NCBI RefSeq assembly: GCF_009806575.1
Contig: NZ_CP047095.1
Coordinates: 2,174,001 to 2,238,000, forward strand
DNA from: Rossellomorea marisflavi
GTDB taxonomy: Bacteria > Bacillota > Bacilli > Bacillales > Bacillaceae_B
Length of the DNA stretch: 64,000 nt
Direction of reading: 5' to 3'
The position numbers and the translations under genes are program-made. Below are positions 16,823-25,104 of this stretch, in pieces. How positions within the stretch are numbered: the first letter of the stretch is position 1; each line of letters opens with the position of its first letter. The notes under the pieces are model-generated. The model had not been told where the DNA came from, made no database searches, and saw only the letters and a list, made by a program, of their open reading frames with translations.

Positions 16823-17530
16823 ATGATCAAAGCGGTTTGTTTTGACCTTGATAACACTCTTCTGGACAGGGATGGATCTCTCCATTCCTTCCTGGAGGAT
16901 CAATACGTACGGCTGAGTATGTTTCATCAGATGAAAAAGGACCTCTTCATGGATCGGTTCATCGAGTTGGATGATCGGGGTTATGTATGGAAGGATATCG
17001 TTTATGAAACCCTGATTTGGGAATTCGACCTGAGGGGGTGCACCATAGAAGAGCTTCTGTCTGATTATCTAACCCATTTTCACCATCACTGCATCCCTTT
17101 GGGCCCAGTGGAAGAAGTGTTGAAGGAACTGCGTGCACGCGGGATACTCATCGGGATCATCTCAAATGGATATCATCAGTTTCAATCCGATAACCTGAGG
17201 GCGTTATCCATCCATTTATATGCTCACGAAATCCTCATCTCAGAATCGGAAGGGCTGCGTAAACCGGACAAACGAATCTTTCAATCTATTGCCGACAAAA
17301 TGGGCGTGAAGGTTGAGGAATGCGCATTTGTGGGCGATCATCCCATTAATGATGTGAAGGGGGCCAAGGAGGCAGGTATGATGTCGATTTGGCTCAGGGG
17401 TGATGGGTACAGCGTTCCGGATCATGCAGATGCTATCATCGATCAACTTCCTGAGCTCATGGGTGTTTTGAGAAAGCTGGACGTTGAAAGGCAGGACCAG
17501 CCTAGGCATCATTCCTGCGAATCTATATAA
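16823..17530 (+). CDS. HAD-superfamily hydrolase
   Basis: A 235-residue haloacid-dehalogenase phosphatase. Motif I is CFDLDNTLLDRDG (nucleophile Asp), motif II IGIISNGYHQ, motif III the Lys of LRKPDKRIF, and motif IV FVGDHPINDVKGAK. A helical cap follows motif I, as in the YjjG/pyrimidine-nucleotidase and phosphoglycolate-phosphatase groups. Physiological substrate unknown. SD AGGAGG is well placed. Confidence 0.88.
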   Translation: MIKAVCFDLDNTLLDRDGSLHSFLEDQYVRLSMFHQMKKDLFMDRFIELDDRGYVWKDIVYETLIWEFDLRGCTIEELLSDYLTHFHHHCIPLGPVEEVLKELRARGILIGIISNGYHQFQSDNLRALSIHLYAHEILISESEGLRKPDKRIFQSIADKMGVKVEECAFVGDHPINDVKGAKEAGMMSIWLRGDGYSVPDHADAIIDQLPELMGVLRKLDVERQDQPRHHSCESI

Positions 17531-17538
17531 ATGAAAGC

Positions 17539-17567
17539 TTGCCTGATGATTCACATTGTGCTATTAT
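17539..17567 (+). promoter_or_regulatory. sigma-A promoter of the hisS leader
   Basis: TTGCCT (17539-17544), exactly 17 bp, then TATTAT (17562-17567). Transcription would start near 17574, only a few bases before the leader-peptide SD GAGGTG (17579-17584). Confidence 0.7.
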
Positions 17568-17590
17568 TGTGAAAATTCGAGGTGTTTCTT

Positions 17591-17635
17591 ATGAATTTAT
17601 TCATTCAGACACAATCCCATCATCATATCAAGTAG
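17591..17635 (+). CDS. putative histidine leader peptide
   Basis: A 14-codon ORF, MNLFIQTQSHHHIK then TAG, contains three consecutive His codons at 17618-17626. GAGGTG is 6 nt upstream of the ATG, an excellent SD, and a promoter is placed so that the mRNA begins at the SD. A 7-bp hairpin starts at the stop codon and a terminator follows before hisS. The layout is that of a classical amino-acid leader peptide: ribosomes stalling at His codons when charged tRNA-His is scarce would change downstream folding. The role is inferred from the sequence; Firmicutes normally use T-boxes for this purpose. Confidence 0.65.
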   Translation: MNLFIQTQSHHHIK

Positions 17636-17724
17636 CCTTGCTGGTTGTTTTTAAAATCAGGAAGGCTATTACCTAATGAACCGCATCTGACTCTAGTCTC
17701 TACTTAGATCAGCTGCGGTTTTTT
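17633..17724 (+). promoter_or_regulatory. hisS attenuator: pause hairpin and terminator
   Basis: The first hairpin pairs TAGCCTT (17633-17639) with AAGGCTA (17662-17668), extended by CTGG/TCAG. The terminator pairs AACCGCA plus CTGA (17679-17690) with TCAG plus TGCGGTT (17709-17720) and runs into T residues to 17724. A stalled ribosome at the His codons would cover the first hairpin's 5' arm. TGGTT (17642-17646) could then pair with AACCG (17679-17683) and weaken the terminator; that pairing is short and only a suggestion. A canonical T-box sequence is not present. Confidence 0.6.
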
Positions 17725-17769
17725 GTGTTCTGGATAAGGGGCCTTTGAATTGAAAAGGAGGATGACATA

Positions 17770-19043
17770 ATGAGAAAGATGGATTATCAGAATGTAAGAG
17801 GAACAGCAGATTATTTGCCTGAAGCTGAAGGGATCCGAAGAAAGGTGAGGAATACACTGGAAGACGTATTCATACAATACGGCTGCAAACCGTTAGAAAC
17901 GCCGATACTCAATTATTCGGATCTGTTGGCCTCCAAATATGGGGGTGGGGCGGAAATCCTGAAAGAGATGTACATGCTGAGCGATCGTGGAGAACGCGAT
18001 CTTGCCCTGCGTTATGACTTAACCATCCCTTATGCGAAGGTAGTGGCCATGAACCCAACGTTGAAAATGCCGTTTAAACGCTATGAAATCGGTAAAGTGT
18101 TCAGAGACGGGCCAATCAAAAAAGGCAGGATGAGGGAGTTTACTCAGTGTGATGTAGACGTAACAGGTATCGATTCATGTGCAGCGGAAGCAGAGCTTAT
18201 CATGATGGCACTGGATGCGTTCGACCGCTTGGAAATGGAAGTGGTCATCCAGTACAATAACCGGAAGCTGCTTGCAGGCATGCTGGAATTCTTCGGCATC
18301 CCTCCTGAGAAAAGTGGGGAAGTGATCCTCGTCCTGGATAAATTGGAGAAGATCGGCCTGGAAGCATGTGAAGAGGAACTGAAGAAAAAAGGACTTAGTG
18401 TCGTAGCATTAAAAGAAACAAAGCAGTTCATCTTGGATTCCCCCACTTGCTTGGAGTACTTTTCACCCTATATAGAAAAAAACACATTGATCTCTGAGGG
18501 GCTGGAGGAACTGAAAGAGCTAGAGCAAATCCTTGAAGGTTTGGGATTGAAAGCTCAGTGCCAATTCAATCCATACCTTGCCAGGGGACTGGACATTTAT
18601 ACGGGTACCATCTATGAACTCTTCCTGAAGGACGGCGGCCTGCGGTCGAGCATCGGAAGCGGCGGTCGCTATAATAATGCCATTGCCGGATTGAAAGGGG
18701 AGGAGGAGGGATCCTATTCAACTGTAGGAATCTCCTTCGGTTTGGACGTCATTTTGACAGCCCTTTTGGAAAAGGAAGAAACCACCCCGAACCTTGGGTG
18801 GATTACTTGATCATTCCGGTCCAAGAAATGGAAGAATCCTTTCGGATGGCACGGGTTCTCAGGCAAGAGGGGAACAGGGTCGAAGTGGACATGTCTGGAA
18901 GATCCGTAAGAAAAAGCATGGACTATGCCGATAAGGCAGGGATCCCGTTTGTAGCGGTGATTGGAGAAAGGGAGGTTTCAAACCGGATATGCATGGTAAA
19001 GGATATGAAAACGGGTAAGCAGACAGAATGGGTTTTCAAATGA
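17770..19043 (+). pseudogene. hisS: histidyl-tRNA synthetase paralogue, one-base frameshift
   Basis: A class II aminoacyl-tRNA synthetase of about 424 residues once repaired. Visible parts: motif 2 YEIGKVFRDGPIKKGRMREF, the His-binding segment LARGLDIYTGTIYE, motif 3 IGSGGRYNNAI, and a C-terminal anticodon-binding domain from VDYLIIPVQ to the end. Catalytic signatures are kept, so it looks like a real HisRS and not HisZ. The first frame stops at 18808-18810 after TTPNLGWIT; the anticodon domain is one frame back. A single missing base near the CCCC at 18785-18788 would join them (reading TTPEPWVDYLIIP). Regulated by the leader described above. It is probably a second copy, as the main Bacillus hisS lies next to aspS. 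Confidence 0.8.
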
Positions 19044-19153
19044 CATGCGGGTCAATGAAGGAAGACAACTAGAAGATGATTTTATTTAAATTTTGCCAAA
19101 ACTAGTTTATCATATGATAGAGAATGTCCATTGCTTGAAAAGGAAGGTACCCT

Positions 19154-20332
19154 ATGTCAATTGAATCAGAACAGAACATTACCAGGATACATATTGAAGA
19201 CAAAGAATTCATCCTCATCGGCACGGCCCATGTTTCCAGACAAAGCGCCGAGCAGGTGAAGCAGGTTATTGAGCGGGAAAGGCCGGATACAGTGTGCATT
19301 GAGCTGGATGAACCGCGTTATCAATCCATTGTCGAAGGAGATAAATGGAAGCAGACGGATATCTTCCAGGTGATCAAAGAGAGAAAAGCAACCCTGCTCC
19401 TTATGAATCTTGCCATTGGATCATTCCAAAAACGGATGGCCAAGCAGTTCGGAATCAAACCAGGACAGGAAATGATTCAGGGAATCGAGTCTGCCAGAGA
19501 GACGGGAGCAGAGCTGATACTTGCCGATCGAAACATTCAGGTCACGTTTTCTCGGATCTGGAATAATCTCGGATTCACCGGTAAAGCAAAACTGCTCACC
19601 CAGATCATTTTCAGCATCTTCAGCGATGAAAGCATCACAGAAGAAGAACTGGAGAGGATCAAATCGAAGGATATGCTTGACTCCATGCTCAATGAATTCA
19701 CTCAGGTGTTTCCGCAGTTAAAGACACCCCTTATCGATGAACGCGATCAGTACCTGGCCCAAAAGATCAGAACAGCGCCTGGAGAAAAGGTGGTTGCAGT
19801 CCTGGGAGCTGCTCACGTTCCTGGGATCACCAAGGAAATCCATAAAGAGCACGACTTGAAAAGATTATCTGAGCGCCCTCCAAAATCTAAGGCACCGAAG
19901 ATCATCGGTTGGATGATCCCGCTTGCCATCATCGCATTGATTGTTTATACCTTTATCAATAACCCTTCGGCCGGCTTCGACCAATCCATCAGTTGGATCT
20001 TGTGGAATGGCGGATTTTCAGCACTTGGGGTATTAATAGGGATGGGGCATCCGCTAGCCATTTTGACAGCTTTTATTGCCGCACCCATCACCTCTTTGCA
20101 TCCGCTCCTCGCAGCAGGGTGGTTCGCAGGTTTTGTGCAGGCATATTTTAAGCGTCCAAGTGTAAAAGATTTTGATACGTTATCGGAGGATGTCCTGAGC
20201 GTGAAAGGGTTTTGGAACAACAAGGTGACCAGGGTCCTGCTGATTGTTGTATTGGCGAACCTTGGAAGTACCTTGGGGACGATCATCGGAGGAGCCGATG
20301 TGGTAAGGTTATTCATTAAGAATTTCACTTGA
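19154..20332 (+). CDS. TraB-family protein with C-terminal membrane domain
   Basis: A 392-residue protein. Residues 1-235 form a TraB/PrgY-type domain: IGTAHVSRQSAEQVKQVIE, VCIELDEPRY and VVAVLGAAHVPGI with the conserved GTAH and GxxH motifs. Residues 250-390 carry about four membrane segments. The enterococcal relative inhibits peptide pheromone; the TraB/GumN fold is related to metalloproteases. Its role here is unknown. SD AAGGAAGG precedes ATG 19154. Confidence 0.85.
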   Translation: MSIESEQNITRIHIEDKEFILIGTAHVSRQSAEQVKQVIERERPDTVCIELDEPRYQSIVEGDKWKQTDIFQVIKERKATLLLMNLAIGSFQKRMAKQFGIKPGQEMIQGIESARETGAELILADRNIQVTFSRIWNNLGFTGKAKLLTQIIFSIFSDESITEEELERIKSKDMLDSMLNEFTQVFPQLKTPLIDERDQYLAQKIRTAPGEKVVAVLGAAHVPGITKEIHKEHDLKRLSERPPKSKAPKIIGWMIPLAIIALIVYTFINNPSAGFDQSISWILWNGGFSALGVLIGMGHPLAILTAFIAAPITSLHPLLAAGWFAGFVQAYFKRPSVKDFDTLSEDVLSVKGFWNNKVTRVLLIVVLANLGSTLGTIIGGADVVRLFIKNFT

Positions 20333-20370
20333 GCAAGCAATGGTTTGCACTCTCAATCCTCTAGTTAAAA

Positions 20371-20405
20371 AAAGAAGGAGCAGGTATCCTGCTCCTTCTT
20401 TTTTA
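20371..20405. terminator. bidirectional terminator between traB-like and corC-type genes
   Basis: AAAGAAGGAGCAGG (20371-20384) pairs perfectly with CCTGCTCCTTCTTT (20388-20401) over a 3-nt loop, with T runs on both strands. Confidence 0.93.
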
Positions 20406-21713
20406 TACTGTTTTTTCAACCTCAAGGTAATGTATCTGATGCCCGTCATTATCATGGATCCTGAAGGTGAAGCCTTCTTCAGTGACGATTTCCTTGCTTG
20501 CATTGGAATCGATGTTTTCAGAAAGGAACCATCCACCGATGGTGTCCACTTCCTCATCACTGAGGTCGGTACCAAGGAGGTTATTCACGTCCTGAATTAG
20601 AAGTTTGGCATCCAGGATGTAGTGATTTTCTTTTACTTTCCTGATTTCCGGTACTTCATCGTCATCAAATTCGTCCCTGATTTCTCCTACGATTTCTTCA
20701 ATGATGTCTTCAACAGTTACCATACCGGACGTCCCGCCGTACTCATCAAGGAGGATGGCGATGTGGACGCGTTCTTTCTGCATCTTCACGAGAAGATCAT
20801 GGATCGGTATGGTTTCGATGACGCGAATCAATGGATTCACATAGGGCTCGAGGCTGTCAATTCCGTCAGCCGATTGGATGGACGCGGTCAGAAGCTCCTT
20901 TACGTTCACAAAACCGAGGACATTATCCTTATCCCCGTCGACTACAGGATAGCGGGTATAGTGTTCGGTCGTAATGACATCCATCACTTCATCCATGGTC
21001 GCATCCTTTGAAATGGAGATGATCTCTGTACGGGGGACCATGATTTCCTTCGCAAGTCTTTCATCAAATTCAAAGATGTTATTCACATACTTTAGCTCGG
21101 ACTGGTTGATCTCGCCGCTCTCATAGCTTTCAGAAAGAAGAATGCGAAGCTCTTCCTCCGAGTGGGCCAGCTCATGCTCCGACGCAGGCTTCAGGCCGAA
21201 AAGGCCGACGAAGAATCGCGCTGATCCGTTCAGGAACCAAATGAACGGGAACATAATGCGGTAAAACCAGATAATCGGAGATGCGAAAAGCATTGTAATG
21301 GTTTCCGCTTTTTGAATCGCCATCGTCTTTGGAGCGAGTTCCCCAACCACTACATGAAGGAACGTCACAAGTGCAAACGCAATTCCGAACGATAGGATGT
21401 GAGTAAGGGATGCGTTCAAGTGAAAGTACTCGAATAACGGATGTAACAGGGTTTCCACCGTAGGTTCCCCAAGCCAACCGAGGCCGAGTGCCGTCACCGT
21501 GATACCAAGCTGACATGCTGACAGGTACTCATCAAGATGTGTAACGACCTTCTTAGCCGAGACTGCACCTTTCTTTCCTTCAGCGATCAGCTGGTCGATC
21601 TTGGAAGTACGCACCTTGACAATTGCAAATTCCGTTGCAACGAAAAAGGCCGTCAAGGCGATGAGTACGATAATTGCTGCTAACTTAATTAATAATAATG
21701 AATCAATGTCCAA
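20403..21713 (-). CDS. CorC/HlyC (CNNM) family transporter
   Basis: A 436-residue membrane protein: an N-terminal DUF21 domain with three or four membrane segments ([20 protein letters not shown]), a tandem CBS pair ([40 protein letters not shown]) and a C-terminal CorC_HlyC domain. Relatives in Bacillus (YhdP, MpfA type) export Mg2+ or other divalent metal. The start is TTG 21713; a stop codon lies close upstream in frame, so no earlier start is possible. The SD is 27 nt away with a hairpin in between. It is co-directional with the merR gene 45 bp upstream, which may sense the transported metal (inference). Confidence 0.9.
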   Translation of the reverse strand: MDIDSLLLIKLAAIIVLIALTAFFVATEFAIVKVRTSKIDQLIAEGKKGAVSAKKVVTHLDEYLSACQLGITVTALGLGWLGEPTVETLLHPLFEYFHLNASLTHILSFGIAFALVTFLHVVVGELAPKTMAIQKAETITMLFASPIIWFYRIMFPFIWFLNGSARFFVGLFGLKPASEHELAHSEEELRILLSESYESGEINQSELKYVNNIFEFDERLAKEIMVPRTEIISISKDATMDEVMDVITTEHYTRYPVVDGDKDNVLGFVNVKELLTASIQSADGIDSLEPYVNPLIRVIETIPIHDLLVKMQKERVHIAILLDEYGGTSGMVTVEDIIEEIVGEIRDEFDDDEVPEIRKVKENHYILDAKLLIQDVNNLLGTDLSDEEVDTIGGWFLSENIDSNASKEIVTEEGFTFRIHDNDGHQIHYLEVEKTV

Positions 21714-21748
21714 TGAATCGTCTTACAGGTGTAAGACGTTCACCTCCC
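21714..21748 (-). promoter_or_regulatory. hairpin-bridged Shine-Dalgarno of the corC-type gene
   Basis: The minus strand reads GGGAGGTG (21748-21741), 2 nt, a perfect 8-bp hairpin CGTCTTAC/GTAAGACG (21719-21738, 4-nt loop), 5 nt, then the TTG start. Linear spacing is 27 nt, too long; with the hairpin folded it is 7 nt, ideal. Confidence 0.6.
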
Positions 21749-21758
21749 GATAAAAAAT

Positions 21759-22163
21759 TTAGTTTAACAACAGAAGGAGGGATTGGATCAGCGTATGACT
21801 TTCCTTTGAAAGATCTTTTTTTGCCTGCGGAAGTTCTTTATGATTCAGAATCTCCGTCACTTCTGTGTTCAGGTCTTTCAGTTTCCATCTGAGTGCCCGC
21901 ACGTCGATTTCTTCGGTATCTTTTTCAATCATTTTCTTCCTTATCATGTCCAAAGACATGCCGCTTGATTTCATATCATTGACTTCTCTTATGATGTTTA
22001 CACAAGAAATATCATAATAGCGATAATTAGAAGGAGAACGTTCGACTTTTAGGATCCCGATATTTGTATAATGATCGATCGTACGTTTTGTTACATTCGC
22101 CAACTCGGCCAACTCACCAATTTTTAGTTTCTCTGTCCCAAACGATTTCCTCCTAACCGTCAC
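21759..22163 (-). CDS. MerR-family transcriptional regulator
   Basis: A 134-residue MerR protein: winged helix LKIGELAELANVTKRTIDHY then TNIGILKVERSPSNYRYYD, followed by a coiled-coil helix. There is no Cys-rich metal loop at the C-terminus; it ends in a Leu-rich stretch, so the signal is unclear. The GTG at 22163 has no SD of its own, while AGGAGG lies about 13-18 nt inside the frame with no ATG, GTG or TTG in frame just after it; the real start is uncertain. It precedes the corC-type gene on the same strand. Confidence 0.85.
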   Translation of the reverse strand: MTVRRKSFGTEKLKIGELAELANVTKRTIDHYTNIGILKVERSPSNYRYYDISCVNIIREVNDMKSSGMSLDMIRKKMIEKDTEEIDVRALRWKLKDLNTEVTEILNHKELPQAKKDLSKESHTLIQSLLLLLN

Positions 22164-22305
22164 GTGATAGTCTCTATTTTAATGTAAATGCTTAAAAAAG
22201 AAAATCCTTTTTACTTTTTAGATAGTAATGCTCTGTCCATAGGTGAAAAGGAGGTGGGGACGACCTCTATTTTTAGGAGTTTATTCCTTTTTTTCACGAA
22301 ATACC

Positions 22306-22346
22306 TTGTCACTTCCCTTTTTAATTATTATAATATTAAGAAAATT
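22306..22346 (+). promoter_or_regulatory. dpp promoter with candidate CodY box
   Basis: TTGTCA (22306-22311), a 17-bp spacer and TATAAT (22329-22334) make a near-consensus promoter. AATATTAAGAAAATT (22332-22346) matches 13 of 15 positions of the CodY consensus AATTTTCWGAAAATT and covers the transcription start. The dpp operon of B. subtilis is a known CodY target, so repression in rich medium is likely. Confidence 0.7.
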
Positions 22347-22379
22347 TAATAATATTTTCCTATGAAGGGAGGAAGCACA

Positions 22380-23204
22380 ATGAAGATTTATATTTCCGTT
22401 GATATGGAGGGGATTTCGGGACTAGTGGATCACACCCATGTCGATTCTAGGATGCACAATTATGAACGCGGAAGAAAGATCATGACGGATGAAGCCAACG
22501 GCGTCATCACTGCTGCTTTTGAAGCAGGATGTCATGACATCGTCGTCAATGACAGCCATTCACAAATGAATAATCTGATGATTGAAATGCTGCATCCCGA
22601 CACAACCCTGATCACCGGCGGAGCAAAGCCGTTTTCCATGGTACAGGGGTTGGACGAGTCATTCTCGGGTGCTTTTTTTATTGGCTATCATGCACGTGCA
22701 TCGAAAAAGGGCGTCCTGTCCCACTCCATGACTTTCGGAGTGAGGAATATGTTCATCAATGATATGGCCATAGGGGAAATGGGATTCAACGCTCTGGTGG
22801 CGGGATATTATGGCGTCCCGGTCCTCCTGGTATCAGGTGATGACCAGGCTGCGATTGAAGCAAACGAGCTCATTCCGAATGTGACGACGGCGATCGTGAA
22901 AGAAGCGGTTACCAGGTCGGTCGCCAAAAGCCTTACACCGAAAAAGGCGTCGGACCTTCTTGCCCGTCAAACTGCGTCGGCCCTTTCCAACCGTTTAAAG
23001 GTAGAGCCCCTGGTTCCCCCGGAAAATCCGGTCCTTCGCATCGAATTCGCTAATTACGGACAGGCAGAATGGGCCAGCACTATGCCGGGGACGATGTTGG
23101 AGCCGGATTCGACGACGGTCCGTTTCGATGCGAGGGATATCCTTGAAGCATACAGGGCGATGATCGTCATGACCGAACTCGCAATGAAAACTACATTCTG
23201 TTAG
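22380..23204 (+). CDS. dppA: D-aminopeptidase DppA (M55)
   Basis: A 274-residue zinc D-aminopeptidase of family M55, the same length as B. subtilis DppA. The N-terminus MKIYISVDMEGISG supplies metal ligands Asp8 and Glu10; NDSHSQMNNLM and GYHARASKKGVLSH hold His ligands. It releases N-terminal D-amino acids such as D-Ala from peptides in the cytoplasm. The ATG at 22380 follows GGGAGG; an upstream in-frame start is less likely. First gene of dppABCDE-ykfABCD. Confidence 0.95.
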   Translation: MKIYISVDMEGISGLVDHTHVDSRMHNYERGRKIMTDEANGVITAAFEAGCHDIVVNDSHSQMNNLMIEMLHPDTTLITGGAKPFSMVQGLDESFSGAFFIGYHARASKKGVLSHSMTFGVRNMFINDMAIGEMGFNALVAGYYGVPVLLVSGDDQAAIEANELIPNVTTAIVKEAVTRSVAKSLTPKKASDLLARQTASALSNRLKVEPLVPPENPVLRIEFANYGQAEWASTMPGTMLEPDSTTVRFDARDILEAYRAMIVMTELAMKTTFC

Positions 23205-23218
23205 AAAGTGTGAAGCTG

Positions 23219-24151
23219 ATGAGTACATATTTATTGAAGCGATTGGTTTCCATGGTGATCACCCTGTGGCTGATCATCACCTTGACGTTTTTCCTCATGC
23301 ACGCCATACCTGGATCACCATTTAACGAAGAACGCAATACGAGCGAGGCCGTCCAAAAAAATCTTGAAGCTCATTATCACCTCGACGAGCCGCTGATGGT
23401 CCAGTACGGTCTGTATCTGAAATCGCTCATGACGCTGGATTTTGGTCCATCCATCACCAAGCCGTCCCAGACGGTCAATGATTTACTGAGCAGGGGCTTC
23501 CCGATCTCGTTCGAACTTGGGATGATCACGTTGATCATTGCCGTCATTTCCGGGATCATCCTCGGAATTGTCGCAGCTCTCCGACATAACGGATTCATTG
23601 ATTATGTCGCCATGACATTCGCTGTACTCGGGATTTCGATCCCAAATTTCGTGATGGCCACCATGCTGATCCAGCAAATCGCTGTAAACTGGGAGCTCCT
23701 TCCGGTGGCTACCTGGCAGAGCTGGAGGCATATGATTCTGCCTACCTTGGCGCTCGCCACCGGACCAATGGCCATCATAGCGAGACTGACTCGATCGAGC
23801 ATGCTTGAAGTCCTTACGCAGGATTATATCCGGACAGCACGTGCCAAAGGACTCTCACCATGGAAAATCGTGTTCAAGCATGCCCTCCGGAATGCCCTCC
23901 TGCCCGTTGTGACCATCCTTGGAACGCTGGCAGCCGGGATTTTGACGGGTACGTTCGTCATCGAACAGATTTTTGCCATACCTGGCATGGGGAAATATTT
24001 CGTCGAGAGCATCAATCAGCGTGATTACCCGGTCATCATGGGGACGACCGTCTTCTACAGCGCCTTCCTGATTGTCATGCTGTTCTTGGTGGATGTGGCA
24101 TATGGACTGCTCGATCCGCGGATCAAACTACATAAGAAGGAGGCCAGATGA
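23219..24151 (+). CDS. dppB: dipeptide ABC transporter permease DppB
   Basis: A 310-residue integral membrane permease with about six membrane segments. The N-terminal TM with FFLMHAIPGSPFNEER is characteristic of DppB/OppB. The cytoplasmic EAA loop reads DYIRTARAKGLSPWKIVFKH. It pairs with DppC to form the pore. I prefer ATG 23219 over GTG 23210; neither has a strong SD. Its stop overlaps the dppC start. Confidence 0.94.
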   Translation: MSTYLLKRLVSMVITLWLIITLTFFLMHAIPGSPFNEERNTSEAVQKNLEAHYHLDEPLMVQYGLYLKSLMTLDFGPSITKPSQTVNDLLSRGFPISFELGMITLIIAVISGIILGIVAALRHNGFIDYVAMTFAVLGISIPNFVMATMLIQQIAVNWELLPVATWQSWRHMILPTLALATGPMAIIARLTRSSMLEVLTQDYIRTARAKGLSPWKIVFKHALRNALLPVVTILGTLAAGILTGTFVIEQIFAIPGMGKYFVESINQRDYPVIMGTTVFYSAFLIVMLFLVDVAYGLLDPRIKLHKKEAR

Positions 24152-25098
24152 TGGCGATCCCCAAACGAGAAGAAGAAGTAACCGCTGTTCCTGACGAATG
24201 GTTTGCCCCCTTGGATAAGAATAAAAATGAACGGGAGGCTGTCGTCAGGCCGAGCCTTTCCTACTGGAAGGATGCGTGGAAGCGTCTGGTAAAGAATAAG
24301 CTTGCCATGCTCGGATTATCCTTCCTGATCGGACTGATTGTCTTGGCCATCTTCGGACCGATCATTTCTCCACACGATGTCACGAAACAGATTCTGGCCG
24401 ATCAGAATCTCCCCCCTTCAGCAGGTCACTGGTTCGGAACGGATGATATGGGGAGGGATGTTTTCACCAGAACTTGGTACGGAGCTCGTATCTCCCTGTT
24501 CGTCGGCTTCATGGCAGCCCTCATAGATTTTGTCATCGGGATCCTTTATGGCGGGATATCGGGCTATAAGGGGGGCAAGACGGATAATGTGATGATGAGG
24601 ATCATCGAGATTCTTTACGGTCTTCCTTACCTTCTCGTCGTGATTCTTCTCATGGTTGTCATGGGACCGGGATTGTTGACCATCATCGTCGCTCTGACCG
24701 TGACGGGATGGATCGGGATGGCGAGGATCGTACGGGGACAAGTGCTCCAAATCAAAAATTATGAATTCGTCCTTGCTTCGAAAACCTTTGGAACGAAAAC
24801 CGGGAAAATCATCCGGAAGAATCTTCTCCCGAATACGATGGGACCGATCATTGTCCAAATGACCCTCACCGTCCCGAGTGCCATTTTTGCAGAAGCATTC
24901 CTGAGCTTTCTCGGATTGGGTATTCAGGCTCCCTACGCGAGCTGGGGCGTCATGGCCAATGACGGGCTGTCTACGATCCTTTCCGGTCATTGGTGGAGGT
25001 TATTCTTCCCGGCGCTCTTCATCTCCCTCACCATGTTTTCTTTCAATGTCCTGGGTGACGGGCTGCAAGATGCGCTGGATCCGAAATTAAGGAGGTAA
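24151..25098 (+). CDS. dppC: dipeptide ABC transporter permease DppC
   Basis: A 315-residue permease with six membrane segments and the N-terminal OppC-type extension. The segment HWFGTDDMGRDVFTRTWYGA is diagnostic, and the EAA loop is FVLASKTFGTKTGKIIRKNL. AGGAGG (24138-24143) places ATG 24151 at 7 nt; ATG 24148 is also possible. It works with DppB, the ATPases and DppE. Confidence 0.94.
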   Translation: MAIPKREEEVTAVPDEWFAPLDKNKNEREAVVRPSLSYWKDAWKRLVKNKLAMLGLSFLIGLIVLAIFGPIISPHDVTKQILADQNLPPSAGHWFGTDDMGRDVFTRTWYGARISLFVGFMAALIDFVIGILYGGISGYKGGKTDNVMMRIIEILYGLPYLLVVILLMVVMGPGLLTIIVALTVTGWIGMARIVRGQVLQIKNYEFVLASKTFGTKTGKIIRKNLLPNTMGPIIVQMTLTVPSAIFAEAFLSFLGLGIQAPYASWGVMANDGLSTILSGHWWRLFFPALFISLTMFSFNVLGDGLQDALDPKLRR

Positions 25099-25104
25099 AA
25101 CATC

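Noticed and set aside
17574..17770. Canonical T-box riboswitch before hisS
   Set aside because: The conserved AGGGTGGNACCGCG block is missing; only a weak GAACCGC resemblance sits in the terminator arm. The leader-peptide reading explains the SD, ORF and His codons better. A diverged T-box remains possible.
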